This document shows positions 40,208-47,531 of a stretch of 64,000 bases of DNA, in pieces. Where the stretch lies: positions 1 through 64,000 of the forward strand of contig JAVJST010000011.1 in the NCBI GenBank assembly GCA_040219295.1. Direction: 5' to 3'. Positions within the stretch are counted from its first letter, which is position 1. Each line of letters begins with the position of its first letter. Under the pieces are notes generated by a model that did not search any database, was not told the origin of the DNA, and saw only the letters and a list, made by a program, of their open reading frames with translations. The position numbers and the translations under genes were made by a program. The stretch is from JAVJST01 sp040219295 (lineage in GTDB: Bacteria > Pseudomonadota > Alphaproteobacteria > Rhodospirillales > Casp-alpha2).

Positions 40208-40987
40208 ATGGCAGAGACAAGCTTCAGGCGCACGGTGGAACTGTTGTACACGGGCCGCAGCCGGGACGCCGCGCTGTTCCGCTATGCCCTCATCGTGTTC
40301 GACATCTTCACCATCGCTTTCTTCATCGTCACCATCCCGATGCAGTCGACGCTGACGATCTTCGTCCTCGACTGCGTGATCGGCGTGCTGATCCTGTGCG
40401 ACTTCCTGGCCCGGCTGTGGATCGCGCCGAGCAAGCTCCGCATGCTCCGCCAGGTCCATACGGCGGCCGACATCGTCGTTATTCTGTCTCTGTTCCTCGC
40501 CCCGCTGATCGGACCGGACCTGGTGTTCCTCCGGGTCCTGCGGGCGCTCCGGTTGGTGCATTCCTATCGCGTGCTGCACGATCTTCGGCGCGACACGCCG
40601 TTCTTCCGCGACAACGAGGACGTGATTCTCGGCGCCGTCAATCTCGGTGTGTTCGTGTTCTTCGTCACCGCGCTGGTCTTCGTGCTGCAGTTCGGCGACA
40701 ACCCGGACATTCAGAACTTCGTCGCCGCGCTCTACTTCACGGTCTCGGCGCTGACGACGACGGGTTTCGGCGACATCGTGCTGACCGGCACGGCCGGGCA
40801 ACTGCTGGCGGTGCTCATCATGATCGTCGGCGTCGCCCTGTTCCTGCGGCTCGCGCAGGCGATCTTCCGCCCGCAGAAGGTGGCTTACGACTGTCCGTCC
40901 TGCGGCCTCAGCCGCCACGAAACCGACGCCGTCCACTGCAAGCACTGCGGCGAGCCGCTCAGGATCGCAACCGAGGGCAGCGACTGA
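40208..40987 (+). CDS. Voltage-gated-type potassium channel with C-terminal zinc ribbon
   Basis: A 259-residue six-helix ion channel. The S4-like helix FLRVLRALRLVHSYRVL carries regularly spaced arginines, and the pore loop ALTTTGFGDI (about 181-190) contains the TxGFGD potassium filter. After the last helix the cytosolic tail is a four-Cys zinc ribbon, CPSCG...CKHCG (about 229-250). Zinc-ribbon tails are unusual on such channels and may tie gating to metal or redox state, which is inference. It ends 12 bases from the convergent transglutaminase gene. Confidence 0.85.
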   Translation: MAETSFRRTVELLYTGRSRDAALFRYALIVFDIFTIAFFIVTIPMQSTLTIFVLDCVIGVLILCDFLARLWIAPSKLRMLRQVHTAADIVVILSLFLAPLIGPDLVFLRVLRALRLVHSYRVLHDLRRDTPFFRDNEDVILGAVNLGVFVFFVTALVFVLQFGDNPDIQNFVAALYFTVSALTTTGFGDIVLTGTAGQLLAVLIMIVGVALFLRLAQAIFRPQKVAYDCPSCGLSRHETDAVHCKHCGEPLRIATEGSD

Positions 40988-40999
40988 AGGGACGGTTCG

Positions 41000-41866
41000 T
41001 CACCGCCGCCCGTACATCACCTTGCGCACCCCGGCCTCGGCGGTCGGCGTCTCCGGCGGATTCTCGGCCTCGTCGGTCCACACCTTCCAGTCGACGAGCC
41101 GATGCGCGCCGAACGTGGTCAGCATGGCGCAGTCGGCGGCGTCGCGGCCGCGCGCCATCAGGATGCGCCCGCGCCGGCGCGTGTTGAAGCGGGCGTCGAA
41201 GGTGTACCAGCTGCCGCCGAGGAAGACCTCGAACCACGCCGAGACGTCCATCGGAAACGGTTCCGGCTCGATGTCGATGTCGCCGAGGTATCCCGTGCCG
41301 TAGCGCGCCGGAATGTTGAGCGCGCGGCAGAACGAGATCGCCAGGTGCGCGAAATCGCGGCACACGCCGGCGCGGCGCTCGTAGACCTCGGAGGCCGTCA
41401 TGTTGGGCTGCGCGTGGGAATAGCCGAATGTGACGTTGTTGTGGATCCAGTCGCAGATCGCCTGCACGCGGGGCCAGCCCGGCTGGATATCGCCGAACAA
41501 CGACCACGCCGTGCCCGTCATGCGGTCGATCTCGCAATAGCGGCTGCCGAGCAGAAACCGCAGCGTGTCGACCGGCAGGCTCTCGATGGGGGTCTGCGGC
41601 GCGTCGGGCACCAGGGCATCGGGCTCGAACGGGTCGTTGATCACGGTGTCGGCGCGCAGTTGCAGTTCCCCCGCCGGTGCCACGCCCCGCACACAGCGGT
41701 TGCCGAAGTGATCGAGGAACGGCTCGAGCGGGATCGACGGGGTCGCGGCGACGTCGTCGGGCGCGCACAGGGCGTCGACGCGGTCCGGGTGCACCTGCAG
41801 CATGGCGATGAACGGTCCTGGCTGATCGAAGGCGATGGTGATCTCGCAGCCGGCGTGAATGTACAT
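41000..41866 (-). CDS. Transglutaminase-fold protein, Ser at the usual catalytic His position
   Basis: A 288-residue soluble protein of the bacterial transglutaminase-like (COG1305) superfamily, which cleaves or rearranges amide bonds. An N-terminal beta-rich domain (about 1-135) is followed by the papain-like core with the nucleophile Cys169 in RAGVCRDFAHLA. In the canonical motif HAW, this protein reads SAW (Ser209) before the strand FEVFLGGSWYTFDAR. The lost His may be a feature of this subfamily or a loss of activity. The gene follows the metallopeptidase gene by 12 bases, so both are probably made together. Confidence 0.85.
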   Translation of the reverse strand: MYIHAGCEITIAFDQPGPFIAMLQVHPDRVDALCAPDDVAATPSIPLEPFLDHFGNRCVRGVAPAGELQLRADTVINDPFEPDALVPDAPQTPIESLPVDTLRFLLGSRYCEIDRMTGTAWSLFGDIQPGWPRVQAICDWIHNNVTFGYSHAQPNMTASEVYERRAGVCRDFAHLAISFCRALNIPARYGTGYLGDIDIEPEPFPMDVSAWFEVFLGGSWYTFDARFNTRRRGRILMARGRDAADCAMLTTFGAHRLVDWKVWTDEAENPPETPTAEAGVRKVMYGRR

Positions 41867-41878
41867 GGTCGTTGGTTC

Positions 41879-42973
41879 CTAACCTGGCAGTTGGGTCATC
41901 GGCGTGTCGGCGGGTTCGGCGGTCTGCGCTGCGTCGCGGATGACATCGTGGACGAAGCGGATCTTGGGGACCACGCCGGGAACGATCAGCTCCGGCAGGA
42001 AGTCGATGAGCCCCATGCCCCGGTTGAGTTCGTTGAGCAGGATTCCGAGCCCGGCGTAGGCCTCCAGCAGGTCGTCGAGATCGTCCGGCGCGTCGTCCGG
42101 CACCAGACCGTAGGAGGTCGCGGTTTCCATGACGTCGACGACATCGAGGTAGAAGGCGAACGTCTCCGCCCAGTCCTCCCACGGGTGCATGGTGGCATAC
42201 GAGCTGATGAACGAACTACGCCAGTCGGCCGGCGGCCCTTCGTTGTAGTGCCGCTCCAGGGCGTCACTGTAGCTCGGGTTCTCGTGGTCGCCGAACAGCT
42301 CGTGAAAGCGGCGGAGGTTTTCGGCATGGCCGGCGACCAGCAGGTCCCAGTAGTAGTGGCCGATCTCGTGGCGGAAATGGCCGATCAGGGTCCGGTGTCC
42401 CTCTTCCAGATCGACGCGCAGCTTTTCGCGTTCGACCGCGTCGGCCTCGCGGATGTTGATGGTGATCTTGCCGCCGGCGTGGCCGGTGTAGACCGGCTCC
42501 TGCGTGTGCACCCGGCGCCACAGTCCCTTGCGGGTGATGGTGTCGCCCTTGAAATCGAACGACAGGCCCGGATCGAAGCCGTCCGCCGTCGCGCCGTGCG
42601 GCAGCCCGAGGGAATCGAGACCGAAGAACAATCGCCGCTTGGCCTGTTCGAGCGCCAGCCAGTGTTCGAGATTGCCGGGGACCGATAGGTCGGGGATCGT
42701 CTCGTTGTAGCGGCAACAGTCGCAGAGCCTGGGGGTCTCCTGGTCACCGTCGGGCGGCACCAGCACATTGCGGTTGCAGACGTCGAACTCGACCCGGTTG
42801 GCGCACTGCATGACCAGGGAATCGCAGCGCACGCAATGGGTCCCCTGATTCGAGGTCCGCATGGCGGTCAGGGTCCAGCATGCCGGACACCAGCCGACCT
42901 CGCGGTTGCAGTGCAGACACTCGGAGTTCTCGAAGAACAGGCGATTGCCGCAGTCACAGAAGAAGTTCAGCAT
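41879..42973 (-). CDS. Putative zinc-binding metallopeptidase with N-terminal zinc ribbons
   Basis: A 364-residue protein of the bacterial Peptidase_Mx type. Two Cys-rich knuckles open it (CDCGNRLFFENSECLHC and CPACW, then CVRC and CDCC, residues about 7-95), followed by a helical catalytic part with HEIGH at 202-206 and a downstream Glu/Asp-rich segment (EDWAETFAFYLDVVDVM) that fits the third ligand of gluzincins. GGGAGAGA precedes the chosen ATG. This family occurs with transglutaminase-like, ATP-grasp and alpha-E proteins in clusters proposed to make and remove peptide tags; only the transglutaminase-like partner is present here. Confidence 0.85.
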   Translation of the reverse strand: MLNFFCDCGNRLFFENSECLHCNREVGWCPACWTLTAMRTSNQGTHCVRCDSLVMQCANRVEFDVCNRNVLVPPDGDQETPRLCDCCRYNETIPDLSVPGNLEHWLALEQAKRRLFFGLDSLGLPHGATADGFDPGLSFDFKGDTITRKGLWRRVHTQEPVYTGHAGGKITINIREADAVEREKLRVDLEEGHRTLIGHFRHEIGHYYWDLLVAGHAENLRRFHELFGDHENPSYSDALERHYNEGPPADWRSSFISSYATMHPWEDWAETFAFYLDVVDVMETATSYGLVPDDAPDDLDDLLEAYAGLGILLNELNRGMGLIDFLPELIVPGVVPKIRFVHDVIRDAAQTAEPADTPMTQLPG

Positions 42974-43091
42974 GCTCGTCTCTCCCGGCATCCGGGCCGC
43001 CACGGCAACCGGATCGCCCTGCCGCGATGGTATTTCAGAACGGCCGGGAAACGAACAACAATGGTGCGGGCGGGGTCCGGCGCGAAGCGGC

Positions 43092-44063
43092 CTAGCTGGC
43101 TTCGGAAAGGCAGGCCCTGAACGCGTCCGCCATGTTGCGGATGAGCGTGAAGTAGAGCTCCGGCCCGTCGGCGATCGACGCGCCGAGGGGGTCGAGCACG
43201 CCGGTCTTCGCGCTGGTTCCCTCGGTGATGGTCGACACCATCCGGGGTTCGAACTGCGGTTCGGCGAACACGCACGTTGCGTTCAGACCCCTGACCTTGT
43301 CCCGCAACTCGCGAACACGCTCCGCGCCCGGCAACACCTCGGGCGAGACCGTGACCGAGCCCGCGGTTGTCAGGCCGAAGCGCGCCTCGAAATGCCGGTA
43401 GGCGTCATGGAAAACCACGAAGGGCTTCCCCTTGACGGATGCCAGTTCGGCGGAGACGTCGCCGACGAGGTCGTCGAGCCGCGCTATCACGTTCCTGGCA
43501 TTGGCCTCGTAGCGGTCCGCGTTTTCCGGATCGGCTTCGGCCAGCGCCTTTTCGATCTCGTGCACCAGGATCTTCGCATTGACCGGATCGAGCCAGACGT
43601 GCGGATCGAACGCGCCATCAGCGTGCTCCTCGTGGCCGTGTTCGACATGTTGCTCGTGCCCGCGTTCGTCGTGCCCGTGTTCGTCGTGCCCGTGTTCGTC
43701 GAACGCCCCGCCTTCACGGAACGCCAGCCGGATCAAGCCGTGCGCATTGATGAGCTCGACGATCCTCGCCCGGGTCGCGATCGCCTCGAGCGGCTTCTCC
43801 AGGAAGGCCTCCAGTTCATGGCCGACCCAGAACACCAGATCGGCGTTTTCGAGCCGTCTGGCCTGCGAAGGCCTCAGCGCGTAGGTGTGCGGGGATCCGG
43901 CGCCCTCGACGATCAGGCCCGGTTCGCCGACCCCTTCCATGACCGCCGCAACGAGCGAGTGCACGGGCTTGATCGACGCCACCACGCTGACGTCCGCCCG
44001 GGCGGCAAAAGCACTCGCCGAAAGGATGGATGCGGCCAGGAGGACAGACTTCGCAAGGCGCAT
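43092..44063 (-). CDS. znuA: Zinc ABC transporter, periplasmic zinc-binding protein
   Basis: High-affinity zinc receptor of the ZnuABC importer, 323 residues. Signal peptide about 1-23. Cluster A-I fold with zinc ligands His59 (SPHTYALRP), His155 (DPHVWLDP) and the later VFHDAYRHFEARF. Between them is a His/Asp/Glu-rich loop (122-148) built of HGHDE-type repeats, thought in relatives to capture zinc. The ATG at 44063 is the natural start; upstream in-frame codons have no signal peptide. It diverges from znuC over a region with two palindromes. Confidence 0.95.
   Translation of the reverse strand: MRLAKSVLLAASILSASAFAARADVSVVASIKPVHSLVAAVMEGVGEPGLIVEGAGSPHTYALRPSQARRLENADLVFWVGHELEAFLEKPLEAIATRARIVELINAHGLIRLAFREGGAFDEHGHDEHGHDERGHEQHVEHGHEEHADGAFDPHVWLDPVNAKILVHEIEKALAEADPENADRYEANARNVIARLDDLVGDVSAELASVKGKPFVVFHDAYRHFEARFGLTTAGSVTVSPEVLPGAERVRELRDKVRGLNATCVFAEPQFEPRMVSTITEGTSAKTGVLDPLGASIADGPELYFTLIRNMADAFRACLSEAS
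43661..43705. repeat. Three 15-bp tandem repeats inside znuA
   Basis: Units at 43661, 43676 and 43691 follow the pattern CGTGTTCGTCGTGCC with few changes. They encode the repeated HGHDE pentapeptides of the zinc-capturing loop, so copy number could alter the number of histidines in frame. Confidence 0.85.
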
Positions 44064-44097
44064 TTCGGACTCCGTGGGGCACAGGCGAGTTGATATG

Positions 44098-44109
44098 ATG
44101 TTATAACAT
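44098..44109. promoter_or_regulatory. Candidate Zur operator 1
   Basis: ATGTTATAACAT is a perfect 12-base palindrome in the znuA/znuC divergent gap. It matches the core of known Zur boxes, which contain TGTTATA...TATAACA half-sites. It lies 35 bases before the znuA ATG. A Zur gene ends the divergent operon. Confidence 0.65.
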
Positions 44110-44112
44110 TGT

Positions 44113-44125
44113 GTTACTATGTAAC
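44113..44125. promoter_or_regulatory. Candidate Zur operator 2
   Basis: GTTAC-TAT-GTAAC is a second palindrome three bases from the first, also of Fur/Zur-like type (inverted GTTAC arms). Two adjacent sites would allow one regulator to silence both divergent promoters. Confidence 0.55.
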
Positions 44126-44205
44126 GTGTGCGATAAACCACATCAACCCCTTGGATCATGAAGCTTTGGGGATCGCACGCCCGGAGCAAACGAGTCCGAC
44201 CGGCC

Positions 44206-45054
44206 ATGTCGCAGACAACCGAACGCCTTCTCACCCTCGACAATGCGGGCGTTTACCGCGCCGGCAGATGGCTGGTGCGCGGCGTCACGATGACGGTCGA
44301 ACCGGGCGAGATCGTCACCCTGATCGGACCGAACGGTTCGGGAAAATCGACGACGGCCAAGATGGCCCTCGGCGTTCTCGATCCCGACGAAGGCACGGCC
44401 TGGCAACGGCAGGACCTGCGGGTCGGCTACGTGCCACAGAAACTCGCCGTGGACTGGACGCTGCCGCTGACCGTGGACCGGTTCCTGCGCCTCACCAGCC
44501 CGGTGAGCCGGGACGAAGCCGACAGCGCGATGGCGGCGACCGATATCCGGCATCTGGCCAGGGCCGAGGTCAGGACGCTGTCGGGCGGCGAGTTTCAACG
44601 CGTTCTGCTGGCGCGCGCCATTGCCCGTGCGCCGGATCTCCTGGTTCTCGACGAACCGGTTCAGGGCGTCGACTTCAACGGCGAGATCGCGCTCTACGAG
44701 CTGATCAGGAGCATTCGCGACCGGCTGCACTGTGGCGTGCTGATGATTTCCCACGACCTCCACGTCGTGATGGCCGCGACCGACCGTGTCGTCTGTCTCA
44801 ACGGTCATGTGTGCTGCTCCGGGACGCCGACGACGGTCGCCTCCAGCGCGGAATACAAGGCCCTGTTCGGGGTGCGGGCGGCATCCGGCCTCGCGGTCTA
44901 CGAACACACGCACGACCACGAGCACCTGCCCGACGGCCGCGTCCTGCACAAGGACGGGTCCGTCACCGATCATTGCCATCCCGATGACGGGCATCATCCG
45001 CACGGCCATGATCATCCCGATGAGACCGTTGGAGCCGACAGCAATGCTCGATGA
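44206..45054 (+). CDS. znuC: Zinc ABC transporter, ATP-binding protein
   Basis: The 282-residue ATPase that powers zinc import. Walker A GPNGSGKST, the signature LSGGEFQRVLLARAIA and Walker B LLVLDEPVQGVD are all intact, and the H-loop is in MMISHDLHVVM. Beyond the nucleotide-binding domain is a C-terminal His-rich tail (about 240-275: HTHDHEH, HPDDGHHPHGHDH) typical of ZnuC and a likely zinc-binding element. The ATG at 44206 is preferred over one 16 codons upstream. Its stop lies 8 bases beyond the znuB ATG, so the genes overlap. Confidence 0.94.
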   Translation: MSQTTERLLTLDNAGVYRAGRWLVRGVTMTVEPGEIVTLIGPNGSGKSTTAKMALGVLDPDEGTAWQRQDLRVGYVPQKLAVDWTLPLTVDRFLRLTSPVSRDEADSAMAATDIRHLARAEVRTLSGGEFQRVLLARAIARAPDLLVLDEPVQGVDFNGEIALYELIRSIRDRLHCGVLMISHDLHVVMAATDRVVCLNGHVCCSGTPTTVASSAEYKALFGVRAASGLAVYEHTHDHEHLPDGRVLHKDGSVTDHCHPDDGHHPHGHDHPDETVGADSNAR

Positions 45055-45895
45055 TTTCTTCACCCGCGCCGTGCTTGCCGGTATCGGCGTCGCGCTCGTC
45101 GCGGGACCGCTCGGCTGCTTCATCGTCTGGCGACGGATGGCCTACTACGGCGACACGCTTTCGCATGCCGCGCTGCTCGGCGTCGCCCTGGGACTCCTTT
45201 TCGAGCTGAACGTCACCATCGCCGTGTTTGCCGTGTCCGTCTGCGTGTCCATGGCCCTGTTGCTGTTGCAGCGGCGCGCCACGTTGTCGGCCGATGCGCT
45301 GCTCGGTTTGTTGTCGCATTCGTTCCTCGCGGTCGGGCTGGTCGCGCTGGCCTTCATGACCTGGGTGCGGGTCGACCTGATGGGCTTCCTGTTCGGCGAC
45401 ATTCTGGCCGTCACCCCGTTCGATGTGGCCGTCATCTGGGGCGGCGGCGCCTGCGTGCTGGTCGTCCTGGCGACGATCTGGCGTTCGTTGTTCGCGGCGA
45501 CGGTAAACATGGAACTCGCGCAGGCGGAGGGCCTGAACCCGCAACGGGCCAACGTCGTCTTCATGCTGCTGATGGCGGTCGTCATCGCCATTTCGATGAA
45601 GATCGTCGGCGTTCTGCTGATCACGGCCCTGTTGATCATTCCGGCGGCGGCGGCGCGGCGCTTCGCGACGGGGCCCGAACAGATGGCGGCGATCTCGGCC
45701 GCGGTCGGCGTTGCCGCGATCCTCGGCGGCCTCCACGGGTCGCTTGAATGGGATACGCCCGCCGGTCCCAGCATCGTCGTCGCCGCGGCGGGATTGTTCG
45801 TCGTCTCGCTGTTGCCGATCCCTTTTTTCCGGCGGCGCGGCGACCGGCCATCCGATGACGGCCCGCTCGATCAGTCGAAAGGAGCGCAGCCATGA
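45044..45895 (+). CDS. znuB: Zinc ABC transporter, membrane permease
   Basis: The 283-residue membrane subunit of the importer, from the ABC-3 permease family. It has about eight hydrophobic helices, with the conserved beginning LGCFIVWRRMAYYGDTLSHAALLGVALG and the coupling region AEGLNPQRANVVFMLLMA that contacts ZnuC. It starts inside the znuC coding end after a GGAG site and its own stop overlaps the zur ATG by four bases (ATGA). These overlaps show one znuC-znuB-zur message. Confidence 0.95.
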   Translation: MLDDFFTRAVLAGIGVALVAGPLGCFIVWRRMAYYGDTLSHAALLGVALGLLFELNVTIAVFAVSVCVSMALLLLQRRATLSADALLGLLSHSFLAVGLVALAFMTWVRVDLMGFLFGDILAVTPFDVAVIWGGGACVLVVLATIWRSLFAATVNMELAQAEGLNPQRANVVFMLLMAVVIAISMKIVGVLLITALLIIPAAAARRFATGPEQMAAISAAVGVAAILGGLHGSLEWDTPAGPSIVVAAAGLFVVSLLPIPFFRRRGDRPSDDGPLDQSKGAQP

Positions 45896-46308
45896 ACAAG
45901 CATGCCCATCCGGGGACCGACCTGACCAAGAACCAGTCGCTCGTGATGAACGCGCTTTCCGCCGCGAACGGACCGCTGAGCGCCTATGCGATACTGGACG
46001 AGCTGCGCGATCAGGGCTTCAGGGCGCCGCCCCAGGTCTATCGGGCGCTGGACAAGCTCGTGGAGTTCGGACTGGTTCATCGCCTCGAAAGCCTGAATGC
46101 GTTCGTCGCCTGCCAGCTTCCGTCGTGTGACGGCGAAACGCGGGAAACCATCCTGTTCGCGATCTGCGAGCGCTGCGGCAAGGTCGAGGAATTGGTCAGC
46201 AGCCGGCTCGAGAAAGCCGTTCGCTCGCTCGCCGGCGAGGTCGATTTCTCGCTGAAGAAATCGGTCGTCGAGCTGAGAGGTCTGTGCGCCGCGTGCAAGG
46301 GGGAATAG
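45892..46308 (+). CDS. zur: Zinc uptake regulator Zur (Fur family)
   Basis: A 138-residue zinc-sensing repressor. The N-terminal winged helix (about 10-75; APPQVYRALDKLVEFGLVHRL) binds DNA, and the C-terminal half dimerises with two CxxC pairs holding structural zinc: Cys92/Cys95 in CERC and Cys132/Cys135 in CAAC. The absence of the full Fur iron-site histidines and the location at the end of a znu operon point to Zur rather than Fur. It should autoregulate through the palindromes at 44098-44125. Confidence 0.94.
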   Translation: MNKHAHPGTDLTKNQSLVMNALSAANGPLSAYAILDELRDQGFRAPPQVYRALDKLVEFGLVHRLESLNAFVACQLPSCDGETRETILFAICERCGKVEELVSSRLEKAVRSLAGEVDFSLKKSVVELRGLCAACKGE

Positions 46309-46374
46309 CCGCCGTACCCGCCACGCCGGCGAAACCGCCGAGCGTGATCATCGCAGACTCACCGTCGGTCGCCG

Positions 46375-46440
46375 GTACTCGGTACCGCCTGTAACGCCGA
46401 TAGCGCCCGGTTGGCACCGGGGACAGCTAACTCTCATGGG
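46375..46440. repeat. Dispersed intergenic repeat, copy B
   Basis: The 66-base partner of the element at 38881-38947, same orientation. Shared blocks include ACTCGG, ACCGC, GCCCGGTTG and CCGGGGAC; the CCCGG...CCGGG hairpin is retained. It sits in the 277-base gap after zur, where I see no gene. Confidence 0.65.
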
Positions 46441-46585
46441 GCGAACGAGGTGGGGATTGGCGTCGACGGATTCTAGGGTACGGTATTGTGGATTTGCGGC
46501 TGGCTATGGCGAGGTGGTAGTTGCCGATCTGCATCTGATTCTTAACAAGCGGTCGTTGAAGCTTGATGCTGTAAGTCGTTGGGAG

Positions 46586-47371
46586 TCAGTCGAGATCACG
46601 GGCGACACGAAACCCGATATCGTTAAACGATCTGGTAGTCCTGTTTCCAAACCGGAACGCTGAACGCAGGGTCCCGGGAAAGCTGAACACAGAACCACCG
46701 CGTAGAACGCGGATCGAACATTCACCACCGTCCGTCCAAGCCGATCCGTCCGAGGGGGCGCCGCTATAGTCGCTGTGCCAACAATCTTCCACCCACTCGC
46801 GAACGTTGCCAGCCATATCATGGAGACCGAATGCGTTGGGGAGTTTGCTGCCTACGCTTCTGTGCTCAGTCGAAATTGGCCTGTAAACGGCAACTGAGGA
46901 GAGACATTCTCTATTATTGCCACATGACCACACCGTTTTCGTTCCGGCACGAGCGACATACTCCCATTCTGCTTCACTCAAGAGCCGGTATCGCTTGCCT
47001 GTTTTCCGACTTAACTTGTCGACATAACCTTTTGCTGCCTTCCAGGTTACCCAATCAACCGGTCGGTCGCTCCCTTTGTAAAAGCTGGGGTTGCTCAACC
47101 CCAATGACTCCCACTCGGCCTGCGTTACTTCAAACCTTCCGACTGCGAACGGTTCCCCAAAGGTTACCTTATGTACCGGCCCTTCGGAGTCCCAACGACC
47201 TTTTTCGTGATATGGCGAGCCCATATCGAAAGAGCCGGCGGGGATCACCACCATCTCAGGACATTCGCTGCAATCTCGGAAAATCGAGCCCGGCTCGGAA
47301 GGCGGCGTTCTTGAACTTGAGCATCCCACCAGTGAAATCGCACACGCCAGCAATAAGCCAAATCGTTTCAT
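46586..47371 (-). CDS. SUMF1/FGE-fold lipoprotein lacking the FGE active-site cysteines
   Basis: A 261-residue secreted lipoprotein: signal peptide ending LVGC (Cys17) as lipobox, then a formylglycine-generating-enzyme-like domain (about 38-258). Family features are plain: MVVIPAGSFDMGSP, FEVTQAEWE, RPVDWVTWKAAKGYVDKLS, RLLSEAEWEYVARAG, GLHDMAGNVREWVEDCW and RGGSVF...GFRVAR. In true FGEs the RGG motif is followed by the copper-binding cysteines; here the segment GGSVFSFPGTLRSAFR has none. It is therefore more likely a binding or other non-oxidase member. Its GC content (two counted lines at 53-55 percent) is lower than that of the zinc genes. Confidence 0.85.
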   Translation of the reverse strand: MKRFGLLLACAISLVGCSSSRTPPSEPGSIFRDCSECPEMVVIPAGSFDMGSPYHEKGRWDSEGPVHKVTFGEPFAVGRFEVTQAEWESLGLSNPSFYKGSDRPVDWVTWKAAKGYVDKLSRKTGKRYRLLSEAEWEYVARAGTKTVWSCGNNRECLSSVAVYRPISTEHRSVGSKLPNAFGLHDMAGNVREWVEDCWHSDYSGAPSDGSAWTDGGECSIRVLRGGSVFSFPGTLRSAFRFGNRTTRSFNDIGFRVARDLD

Positions 47372-47531
47372 ACTTCTAATCCCAACAGGCTCTTGTAAGA
47401 GACAGTAAATCTCGGTTGCTCAATTCCGACGGAACATAACGCCATGGCTCGTAGATCCAGGGCATCCGAAATCGTCGGCGAGAAGGGGATGCGCGAAATG
47501 CAGTTGCTGGAGCGCGGGCCAACACTATCAG

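Noticed and set aside
41000..42973. Full peptide-tagging cluster with ATP-grasp and alpha-E proteins
   Set aside because: Only two of the usual members are present, so the system is not claimed.
46586..47371. Sulfatase-activating formylglycine enzyme
   Set aside because: The active-site cysteines are missing and no sulfatase gene is nearby.
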